Shown here: positions 1 through 5,073 of the stretch, piece after piece
Position numbering within the stretch: position 1 is the stretch's first letter
How the letters are laid out: each line of letters starts with the position of its first letter
DNA from: Actinomycetes bacterium
GTDB lineage: Bacteria > Actinomycetota > Acidimicrobiia > Acidimicrobiales > Acidimicrobiaceae
Direction: 5' to 3'
NCBI GenBank assembly: GCA_021819025.1
Contig: JAKASN010000129.1
Coordinates: forward strand, 1-6,217
Length of the DNA: 6,217 nucleotides
Notes under the pieces: generated by a model
Databases searched by the model: none
What the model saw: the letters and a program-made list of their open reading frames with translations, nothing else
What the model was told of the DNA's origin: nothing
Translations under genes and position numbers: made by a program

Positions 1-177
1 TGGCAGTTTCATCTCAAAAGAGAGCATCATTCAACGGGTGTTAGGCTAGTTACCAGGGCTCAATTATCTACGCTCATAGTAAATGACCTGGCGAAATACC
101 TAGAAGAAGCTAAGGAGCGATCAGTAAAGCCTGAGAACTTGAGAGAAGATATCGAGGCTTACGGTTCGCTTTTCTAA
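1..177 (+). CDS. 3' end of a small protein, possibly helix-turn-helix/excisionase-like (partial)
   Basis: The first frame is open from the window edge to a TAA at 175-177, giving the last 58 residues of a protein whose start lies outside. The segment is charged and probably mainly helical. A stretch reading HSTGVRLVTRAQL, followed by a helix rich in Leu, Glu and Lys, resembles the end of small MerR/excisionase-type DNA-binding domains, where a basic wing ending in 'RLV' precedes a helix beginning with Ser/Ala and Leu. The tail ends EAYGSLF. This family link is inference by eye from a fragment. A phage or plasmid accessory protein would suit the mobile-element debris downstream, but a different small cytosolic protein is equally possible. 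Codon use is less GC-biased than in the regulator gene at the right end, which fits an acquired gene. Confidence 0.5.
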   Translation, partial: WQFHLKREHHSTGVRLVTRAQLSTLIVNDLAKYLEEAKERSVKPENLREDIEAYGSLF

Positions 178-592
178 TTTCCGCGTGCACTTGGATAGCG
201 GGTAAATTGGAAAATAATTCCAGCATAATCTGGGCTTTCGGAGGCGAGATGGCGATAGAAGAAACGCGCAAGGTCTCGAGGATCTAAATTTGGATTTGCG
301 AGCCCATCATTCGCCCGGCTGTTGTCGTGTCCGCCCCATAGGGCTCGCGTTGCCTCGCAACCAAGCTTGTGCTCTGCGCCCGACCGAGCCGAAAGCGGTG
401 GAATGCTTTGCCCTGGATCCTCACGCCGCTAGGGCCATTGGCACCCTATCGACCTCGATCGCGCACCTGCTATCGGCTCGAGGCGCCTGATAGGTGCTTC
501 ATCGACCACTGATGCCCGGTTGTGTACTGAAGTCTCACTCACGCGCCTCGGCGGCGCCGGAATGGAGCAAGGTAGCCGATGCTCGAGACGAT
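178..592. other. Gene-poor stretch with one 12-codon micro-ORF
   Basis: No convincing protein is seen here on either strand. The one start with a good ribosome binding site is ATG 249 (GGAGG just upstream), but it stops after 12 codons (MAIEETRKVSRI, TAA 285-287). That may be the beginning of a gene destroyed by rearrangement. The open frame at 290-490 is rich in Arg, Cys, His and Pro, has no preceding ribosome binding site and looks non-coding. A frame at about 438-590 reads somewhat protein-like but has no start and no recognisable family. Confidence 0.3.
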
Positions 593-726
593 AAATGGTA
601 CCGGGTAGTTGATAGCAACCTTCACCCAAACTGAAAGGTCAACTTTGCCACTTGCGATGACAGAGCCCTCGTTTGCCCTGATCGCAATGTGCCGACAACT
701 GCCGATACCGCGAGGGCCGTGCGCGC
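593..726 (-). pseudogene. Possible remnant of an Asp23/Gls24-like (alkaline shock) protein
   Basis: Two minus-strand frames carry adjacent protein-like pieces. ARTALAVSAVVGT lies at about 726-688, and a segment reading GKVDLSVWVKVAINYPVPF lies at about 650-593 in a different frame. Asp23/Gls24 envelope-stress proteins have an N-terminal helix ending in 'PGVVG' and a later strand of alternating hydrophobics ending 'Y-P-x-P', which is the same order seen here. The match is short, needs a frameshift, and there is no start codon or ribosome binding site. It is a weak by-eye resemblance and could be chance. Confidence 0.15.
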
Positions 727-743
727 GGTATAACCACGCAAGA

Positions 744-1594
744 TCAGCCCGCAAGCAGCAATCGGGGACGACCATGGCGGAACCTCTCTATTTTTGCTTT
801 GCATGGCCCCTCGTCTTCCTGTGATCCCCTCGCTATAGCACTAGTCGCGTGATCAAGATCGCTCGCTCGGTCCTCCTCGTCGTCGGGGACGAGATCGTAA
901 CTTTCGCTGCGCATATCGTTGATGCTGATTCCCCTCTCAAGTAGAACCCTTTCGCCCGCTGGCATGAAGTTCTCAGAACCACACAGGATTGGGGATACGG
1001 GCGGGCCTGACCGGTTCCGGGCCCCCACCGTTTACTCAGATACTCGGGATCGACATGCCCGATCGCTCCGCCCCATGCCGGGTTTGGCCTGCTCAGTACG
1101 TGCTCGATGCCTGCGTAGGGGGAGTCGTCGAGACGGTCGAGCTCCTCTCGGAGGATCATCGCTTCGACACTGCGGTCGCCATATGCCATGGTTATCAGAT
1201 GCCCGGCGTTGTTGGCGATGAGCTGAAGGACGCCGCTTCCCGCGCCGACGAACAGATAGTGGCGAAACTCCCCAGGCGGAGCGTAGCGCCGTCCTCGCGG
1301 TCGGGCGACCTCGAGTACCTCGCCGACCTTGACCGTGTTGACCAGCCAGGCGGACATCCGTCCATCTGGCACCTTCTGGACCGTGATGCGAAGCCCGGGA
1401 TCCCAGCCCCGTACCGAGATGAGCGAACACTCGCGGCGGACGGTCTGGCCGGCGATGTCCTTCTCGATGGTGACGAATTGTCCGGCCTGGTAGTGGAACA
1501 CCACGCTCAGGTCGCAGGAGACATCGAGCCACAGGCTGACTGCGTCGGCGGTCTCCTGGCGGCGGCCGATGATTCGCAATGGATAGGTGCTCAT
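744..1594 (-). pseudogene. Ferredoxin/flavin reductase (KshB/PaaE-like oxidoreductase), frameshifted and truncated
   Basis: The start is ATG 1594, with an AAGAGAGA purine tract just upstream; the protein opens MSTYPLRIIG. The order of elements is that of KshB/PaaE-type reductases, which pass electrons from NAD(P)H through FAD to a C-terminal [2Fe-2S] domain for an oxygenase. The FAD barrel contains QAGQFVT (about residues 36-42) and RRECSL (53-58), where the usual R-x-Y-S has Cys in place of Tyr. The NAD domain has GAGSG at 117-121, YGDRS at 138-142 and HVLSR at 165-169. After GAGSG about seven residues of the normal I-T-P-containing loop seem to be missing. Around 1001-1024 the frame shifts, and the expected CGxxxFM signature (CGSENFM, about 983-963) continues in another frame to a stop at 744-746. 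No 2Fe-2S cysteine cluster (C-x4-C-x2-C) follows. The family is clear and the gene is dead as written. Confidence 0.85.
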
Positions 1595-1655
1595 TTCTCT
1601 CTTTGGATGTAATTTGATCTCGCCGTCAAGGCTTCTTTGAACGGGTTCGGTCTGG

Positions 1656-1871
1656 TTAGCTCTCCGACACCGTCGGCGTGGGTGTGCCGCCGAGGCGCCG
1701 GTGCGCATTGATAACCCAATTGCCCTTTACCGGGCACTCCACCTTGCGGTGCTTTGGACATACCTTTCCCAGCGCCTTGGGGCACTCTGCGCAAGTGGCT
1801 CGCGGCAGTTTGGAAACAAATTCTCGCTCAAACGGCGCTCGAAGGGCATTGTACATTTCGGTGTCCGTCAG
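1656..1871 (-). pseudogene. 5' fragment of a Cys-rich actinophage/prophage-type protein
   Basis: The minus-strand frame reads TDTEMYNALRAPF, then KLPRATCAEC and a Cys/His cluster C-x2-C-x7-C-x2-H-x4-C, then NAHRRLG. From memory this matches the N-terminus of hypothetical proteins in actinobacterial phages and prophages. Those carry 'ALRAPFP', 'KLPR.TC..C', a C..C knuckle, then 'H.HLDYVGHADVTDRLL' and a longer DNA-annealing-like domain. Here the last Cys of the knuckle is Lys (CPVKGNW), and after NAHRRLG the family sequence is lost; a continuation in the next frame contains THADGVGEL. Only about 70 codons remain of a protein usually well over 150. The ribosome binding site AAGGAGG (1881-1875) sits before a CTG (1871-1869) where Met is expected; the first ATG (1856) is too far from it. 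No function can be assigned to the remnant. Confidence 0.55.
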
Positions 1872-2000
1872 GGTCCTCCTTGTTGATGGGGTGTGCGTTA
1901 GATGTATGCACCAGATTCAGAACTTCGTTGCGCCGACGAGGAATCGTCATATGTTTCTGATTTAGAATTCGCGATGTTGTGCATATTAAGCCGAGGCTAA
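1872..2000. promoter_or_regulatory. Divergent intergenic region with a small palindrome
   Basis: This gap separates the minus-strand phage-type fragment from the plus-strand SDR gene, so any promoters for both would lie here. GACGA-GGAA-TCGTC (1935-1948) is a perfect 5-bp inverted repeat that could be an operator half-site pair or chance. The downstream part (1950-1990) is AT-rich. GAGG at 1993-1996, four bases before ATG 2001, is the likely ribosome binding site of the SDR. No confident -35/-10 pair is visible. Confidence 0.3.
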
Positions 2001-2597
2001 ATGAACGAGACCCCTCCCAACCTGGAGGCCAGTGCCAAGAGTGCCCTAACTCCTATACCTACTGCTACGATCCTCATCGCAGGAGCCAGCGGGGCGATTG
2101 GACGCCAGCTGATACCGCTACTCAGCGGCTATCCGGTCCTTGGCTTGACGCGGTCGCATCCGACGCTCATCGAAGACCTTGGAGCCAGGGCCGCAATAGT
2201 CGATGTCTATGACCGCGAACCACTGATGCGAATCCTCAAGGCGGCAAAGCCCGAGATCGTCATAAACTTGCTCACCGACCTCTCCAATCGCGACTTCGAC
2301 GCCAACAACCGCATCCGCCGCGTGGGAACCAAGAATCTCGTCGAGGCGGCGGTGGCGTGTGGGGTGCGCAGGCTGGTGGTGGCGAGCGTTGCCTTCGACT
2401 TGCCGCCGGCGGCCGCCGATGCCCTCGCCGCGATGGAAGAGACGTCACTCGAGTCGGGTCTCGACGTCGAAATCCTACGTTTTGGCCTGCTTTGGGGACC
2501 CGGAACGTGGTATTGCGAGCCAGCTGCCGAATCCGGCTACATCCACGTTCACGACGCCGCAAAGGCAGTACGCAACGCGGCTTTAGCGACGCATTGA
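2001..2597 (+). CDS. Atypical SDR / NAD(P)-dependent epimerase-like protein, shortened
   Basis: The product is a 198-residue Rossmann-fold protein, probably cytosolic. ATG 2001 has GAGG four bases upstream. Residues 23-34 (TILIAGASGAIG) hold the G-x2-G-x2-G nucleotide-binding motif. Arg51 at the end of strand 2 (GLTR) suggests NADP. Then follow a V-D-V acidic strand end, VINLLTDL (88-94) and VGTKNLVEAAVACGVRRLV (108-126). FGLLWGPGTWY (161-171) and IHVHDAAKAV (181-190) are hallmarks of an actinomycete atypical-SDR family. Related proteins are about 250-300 residues. Here roughly 20-25 residues seem missing after VASVAFDLPP, another 15-20 between GPGTWY and IHVHD, and the C-terminal substrate domain is cut off; IHVHD replaces the usual VHVDD. 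The classical YxxxK pair is absent, as in atypical SDRs. The frame is intact, but activity is doubtful. Substrate is unknown. Confidence 0.75.
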   Translation: MNETPPNLEASAKSALTPIPTATILIAGASGAIGRQLIPLLSGYPVLGLTRSHPTLIEDLGARAAIVDVYDREPLMRILKAAKPEIVINLLTDLSNRDFDANNRIRRVGTKNLVEAAVACGVRRLVVASVAFDLPPAAADALAAMEETSLESGLDVEILRFGLLWGPGTWYCEPAAESGYIHVHDAAKAVRNAALATH

Positions 2598-2695
2598 TCG
2601 ACTTGAGCTTGAATTTCACGATCTGATGATTCGGATTTCGTATTTGTCCATGTGAATTTCGTTGGGTAGAAATAGCACTGACGCACAGAGGTAAC
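2598..2695. other. AT-rich spacer after the SDR gene
   Basis: This short stretch is notably more AT-rich than its surroundings, with repeated GATTTCG/AATTTCG words and an imperfect inverted pair TTCAC (2614-2618) and GTGAA (2652-2656). No U-rich terminator hairpin, start codon with ribosome binding site, or IS terminal repeat is recognisable. It lies between the end of the SDR and the end of the transposase relic, so it may contain the decayed right end of the IS element. Confidence 0.3.
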
Positions 2696-3302
2696 CTACA
2701 CATCCCAACACGCCGCTACCCCAGCCTCTAACTCAACTCCGGATCCAGCGCCGCACGCGCTGGCGCCTGCATCTCGATCTTGGTCCCAGAACTGCTGTGT
2801 GCCAAGTTCCCATCGAGACAAACCCTGGCCTACCGCGCCACGCTGGTGGGGGAGGAGGGGGATCGCCACTTCGGCGATCCGAGAGCAGTCTTCGACGTCA
2901 ACTGCGACATGGGCTACCAGGCGTCTTGTTGCACCGCGCCCGAGCTTGTCCGGGTTAATGGTGGTTTTTTTCCTCAAAAAGCGCGCGCCCGACCAAAAAA
3001 TCCCCATCGGCTCCGCCCACCCAATCCCCGCTGGCAAAGACGGGAGAACCGACAAAACCACCACCGCGCCGAATCGCCTCGAAGTTCGCGCTCCCCATCG
3101 CAGCATCCGCTACGCGCGCGATGTCATCGGGTACCGCCTCGGGTGCCGCCATCTTCTACGCCCAGGTAAAAGCTCTCGCCGCCGGCAACCCCGCTGGCCG
3201 GTTCCCCCGGTCCATGGCTCGTGCCCTCACGTAAGAACACCCCTAGATGGACATCTCGATCGAGCTTGTAGATGTATTAGCGCTCCGACGTTGCTTTGTG
3301 GA
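2696..3302 (-). pseudogene. Probable remainder of the decayed IS1595-family transposase
   Basis: Downstream of the recognisable N-terminal part, minus-strand fragments in alternating frames look like weathered catalytic-core sequence. KLDRDVHLG (about 3260-3234) sits where 'VEVDE' should be, followed by GGESFYLGVEDGG (about 3186-3148). In the next frame come IARVADAAMGSANFEAI (about 3122-3072) and GSPVFASGDW, resembling the 'ADAS..L..F' and 'GSTVFTDGW' blocks of the family. At a run of A residues (2966-2972 region) the frame changes again to KTTINPDKLGRG and then to a long frame ending at 2696. From 3660 to 2696 is 965 bases, about 320 codons, the normal length for this transposase. The catalytic acidic residues are not preserved. 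The assignment of this part is inference; the last 80 or so residues are not recognisable on their own. Confidence 0.35.
2860..2880. repeat. Perfect 8-bp stem hairpin
   Basis: GGATCGCC at 2860-2867 pairs perfectly with GGCGATCC at 2873-2880 around a five-base loop. No T-run follows on either strand, so it is not a classical terminator. On the minus strand it lies inside an open frame (codons for RIAEVAIP), so it may simply reflect codon composition. Confidence 0.35.
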
Positions 3303-3660
3303 GCGCATCAGCCGGGCCGTCAGATAGGAGACACCCAGGTATCGACCCAAGGTAGTAGCTGCGATTCCGCGCCCGTCGTTGGACATCGGATAGGCTGCGA
3401 GATACCACTTGGCGAGAGACTTTGCTCTTGGGAAAGATCGTTCGCGAGGTTGCCGATGTCTGGCGGTGACAGGACTTGTACTCCAAAAGAGGCACCTGTT
3501 TCTCGGTATCCCGGCCACGAGTTGATCGTACCAAGCCGGACTCGTTGCCAAGGCGTTTCGCACCCTGGAGTCCCTTCTTGCATCGCCTTTGGTTAAGGTG
3601 CTCGTTGCAAGCGGACTCAGTAGAGAGGCGTTACACGAAACCGGGGAGATCCACCGGCAC
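3303..3660 (-). pseudogene. IS1595-family transposase, N-terminal part, frameshifted
   Basis: Reading the minus strand and switching frames recovers a typical IS1595 (ISXO2-like) N-terminus. Frame one gives VDLPGFV, an in-frame TAA at 3633-3631, then RLSTESACNEHL and LGNESGLVRST (to about 3520). Frame two gives PGYRETGASF (3514-3485). Frame one resumes with YKSCHRQTSATS and RTIFPKSK (3480-3421). Frame three gives LAKWYLAAYPMSNDGRG, AATTLGRYLGVSYLTA and RLM (3416-3303). Intact relatives read 'CPRCG', 'SRPGYRETGCSF', 'CKSCHRQTSATSGTIFHKSK', 'LAKWYLAAYLMSNDKRG' and 'LGVSYPTAWLMLHKLR', so the helix-turn-helix region is nearly unchanged and the zinc ribbon has lost cysteines. GTG 3660 may be the original start. 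At least one stop and three frameshifts make it inactive. No terminal inverted repeats or target duplication are visible. Confidence 0.8.
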
Positions 3661-3687
3661 ACCCTGCTTCGAAGGTGTGCTCGCTTG

Positions 3688-3714
3688 CCGACGAGCCCCG
3701 AACCGGCTCCTCGG
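3688..3714 (-). terminator. Candidate intrinsic-type hairpin terminator
   Basis: On the minus strand, directly after the TGA (3718-3716) of a small open frame, a GC-rich 10-bp stem with one mismatch closes on a seven-base loop (3698-3704). There is no T-run after it, so it would be an I-shaped terminator of the kind reported in actinomycetes. Its position downstream of DUF202 and the 43-codon frame supports termination of that transcript; this is inference. Confidence 0.35.
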
Positions 3715-3715
3715 G

Positions 3716-3847
3716 TCAGTTGACTTGCGAATCTTTATCGATATCTCTCGAAAAGCTACTCACGGTTTGATTCGCCGCGTGCTCGTGCCGATAGTTGAGC
3801 GCATCGCTGTCAAAGCTATCTTGCTCGCCAGAGATTTGGATCTTCAC
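3716..3847 (-). CDS. Possible small acidic protein, 43 residues, unrecognised
   Basis: GTG 3847 is preceded five bases upstream by GAAGGA, a good ribosome binding site, and the frame runs to TGA 3718-3716. The product begins VKIQISGEQDSF and ends DIDKDSQVN. It is hydrophilic and acidic, without membrane segments or cysteines, and I recognise no family. It lies 142 bases downstream of the DUF202 gene on the same strand and is followed at once by a GC-rich hairpin, which is what an operon end would look like. The opposite strand is also open here, so the coding claim is uncertain. Confidence 0.3.
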   Translation of the reverse strand: MKIQISGEQDSFDSDALNYRHEHAANQTVSSFSRDIDKDSQVN

Positions 3848-3989
3848 GAGATCCTTCGCGTTCGACCCTCCAATTCACCCTGGGGTGTAACCCGTCGATG
3901 GCGAATCACCCTTCGCGCGAACTTCCTTGGTGGAAAAGACCCTCAGTTGCGAAGCTGGCGCAAAGTTGTCAGGGATTCGAAGTTGAACT

Positions 3990-4364
3990 TCAGCCGATTT
4001 GAAATGACAAATACACCAGCAGAAGCGTGCCTGCAAGGGCGATCAAAGCGCCGAGCCCGAGGGTAAAGGTGCTCTTGTGCACCTCGGGCGTGGTCGGTGA
4101 CTCGATCTGAATTTCGATCTGGCGGAATCGGATTGTAGCCGAGACGATCGTAATGACGCCGACGGCGATCAAGATGAGCCCGATGGCCTGGGCGCCACCA
4201 CCGCCGGCAACTGGAGAACTCTGATGCAGTGCGAGGCGGAGGTAGTTGAGAAAAAGAGTGAACTTCTCCACCAAGAAACCGAAAGCCATAATGGCGATTC
4301 CGGTGCGGATCCACGCGAGCAAGGTGCGCTCATTTGCCGAGTGATCCGAATAGTGTTCCAGCAT
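3990..4364 (-). CDS. DUF202 family inner-membrane protein (YidH-like)
   Basis: This is a complete 124-residue protein from ATG 4364 to TGA 3992-3990. Residues 11-21 (NERTLLAWIRT) are the family signature, an N-E-R-T-x2-A-W-x-R motif leading into the first membrane segment (about 14-36). Two further hydrophobic segments lie at about 59-78 and 100-121, joined by a Gly-rich loop (GGGG, 54-57) and a polar stretch with several Glu (82-95). Length and three-helix layout match YidH-type proteins. The biochemical role of the family is not established. GGAG lies about 13 bases before the ATG, rather far, so translation may be modest or coupled to an upstream frame. The gene looks intact, unlike its neighbours. 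Confidence 0.93.
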   Translation of the reverse strand: MLEHYSDHSANERTLLAWIRTGIAIMAFGFLVEKFTLFLNYLRLALHQSSPVAGGGGAQAIGLILIAVGVITIVSATIRFRQIEIQIESPTTPEVHKSTFTLGLGALIALAGTLLLVYLSFQIG

Positions 4365-4393
4365 GTTAGTTCAGTTTCTCCGAGTCTCTAGCA

Positions 4394-4747
4394 TCACCGG
4401 ACGATGTTCAACTGCAATTCCAGGTATCTTGGCCGAAGCGGTGTGAGCTGCTGGGCTTCAGTATATGACAACATCTCTCTGATGACGTGAAGGCGGGCTT
4501 CTCCCTCGCTGGAGTCCGAGTTCGGCCAGCCCAGCGGATGGGAATTTCGCAACGCTGCTTTTGCTGAGAGCATGATGGCCGTTGCGTCACAAGTTATTGT
4601 GGAGGTGGCGCGGGAATCGAGATTCCTTGGCATTACTGCACTGAGACCTGCCCACCAAAAATCTCGCGCCACACCAGATGATTGGCTGTGCCGCAGCATA
4701 AGAGGTAGCGTAAAAAGGGCACCCACTCTTGCCTCGGAGGGATGCAC
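4394..4747 (-). CDS. Doubtful hypothetical frame upstream of DUF202
   Basis: A 117-codon frame from GTG 4747 to TGA 4396-4394 ends 29 bases before the DUF202 start on the same strand, a spacing compatible with an operon. Its last third (EGEARLHVIREMLSYTEAQQ, then LRPRYLELQLNIVR) looks like helical protein, whereas the first two thirds look random. The frame is open further upstream to a TAG near 4805, but without a better start, and no ribosome binding site precedes GTG 4747. Internal ATGs such as the one at about 4573 are alternative starts. It may be the degraded 3' end of a larger gene. I recognise no family. Confidence 0.25.
   Translation of the reverse strand: MHPSEARVGALFTLPLMLRHSQSSGVARDFWWAGLSAVMPRNLDSRATSTITCDATAIMLSAKAALRNSHPLGWPNSDSSEGEARLHVIREMLSYTEAQQLTPLRPRYLELQLNIVR
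4606..4618 (+). repeat. Left arm of a 13-bp inverted repeat
   Basis: TGGCGCGGGAATC here is matched exactly, inverted, at 4949-4961. The arm runs into a local palindrome GGAATC-GA-GATTCC (4613-4626). The spacing between arms is about 330 bases and no coding function is seen between them. Confidence 0.35.
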
Positions 4748-4948
4748 TGGCCCGGCTTGGCAGCAGGCAACTTCAATGACGCCAACTCTTGTGAGGTGCC
4801 GCTACCGCAACGGTGATCGCGGCTGTTATCACCGTGTGACTTGCTCAGCCCGAGCGAGTTGTGCTTGGATGCTTTCTTGGGGCTATCGGCCCGCTTTGGC
4901 TATATGGTACTTGGCGACGACGCTAGAGGCGGGGACTGTTGGGAACGA

Positions 4949-4961
4949 GATTCCCGCGCCA
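4949..4961 (-). repeat. Right arm of the 13-bp inverted repeat
   Basis: GATTCCCGCGCCA is the exact reverse complement of 4606-4618. It also belongs to a near-direct repeat: GGGAACGAGATTCC (4941-4954) differs from GGGAATCGAGATTCC (4612-4626) by a single inserted T. Each copy is itself close to palindromic. Confidence 0.35.
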
Positions 4962-5040
4962 GCGGCGGGGCGTTGCCTTGCCAACAATGGGGATAGCCTT
5001 GGGCCGTCTTGCTTTGCTGAGAGTTGATCGCCGAACGCCT

Positions 5041-5058
5041 AGTGCTTGATTAAGCACT
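5041..5058. repeat. Perfect 7-bp inverted repeat
   Basis: AGTGCTT-GATT-AAGCACT is a perfect 7-bp palindrome with a four-base centre. It lies 16 bases upstream of the GTG/ATG at 5074-5079 and could be an operator or part of a lost mobile-element end. No T-run follows, so it is not a typical terminator. Confidence 0.4.
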
Positions 5059-5073
5059 CAGCCACCAAGTGCG

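Larger units (their letters stand above)
4748..5073. other. No recognisable gene
   Basis: All six frames are either short or of unlikely composition (Cys/Arg/Trp-rich). The only structure seen is the right arm of the inverted repeat at 4949-4961, a copy of TTTGCTGAGAG at about 5016-5026 that also occurs at 4560-4570, and the palindrome at 5041-5058. It is probably decayed sequence. Confidence 0.4.

Noticed and set aside
989..1612. Plus-strand open frame of 207 codons
   Set aside because: It lies antisense to the recognisable reductase and its composition follows from that gene's codons; no family is recognised.
1961..1989. TTTAGA and TATTAA with 17-base spacing as a promoter for the SDR
   Set aside because: Both hexamers match the consensus at only 4 of 6 positions, and transcription would start on or after the GAGG ribosome binding site.
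3121..3237. Plus-strand 38-codon frame (MSSGTASGAAIFYAQVKALA...) with good-looking codon pattern
   Set aside because: It is opposite the transposase relic and has no ribosome binding site; the minus-strand order of transposase-like blocks explains the region better.
2799..3596. Plus-strand open frame of 265 codons, the longest after the reductase
   Set aside because: It is Arg/Ser/Pro-rich, crosses the minus-strand transposase relic and has no ribosome binding site or recognisable motif.
3526..3723. Plus-strand frame reading LVAKAFRTLESLLASPLV and further
   Set aside because: It looks protein-like but has no start codon, and it is antisense to the transposase N-terminus, which has true family similarity.
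3476..4066. Plus-strand open frame of 196 codons
   Set aside because: It overlaps the transposase relic and the end of DUF202 antisense, and has no recognisable domain.
4572..5027. Plus-strand open frame of 151 codons
   Set aside because: It is Cys/Arg/Trp-rich with no ribosome binding site or domain, and looks like chance openness in GC-rich DNA.
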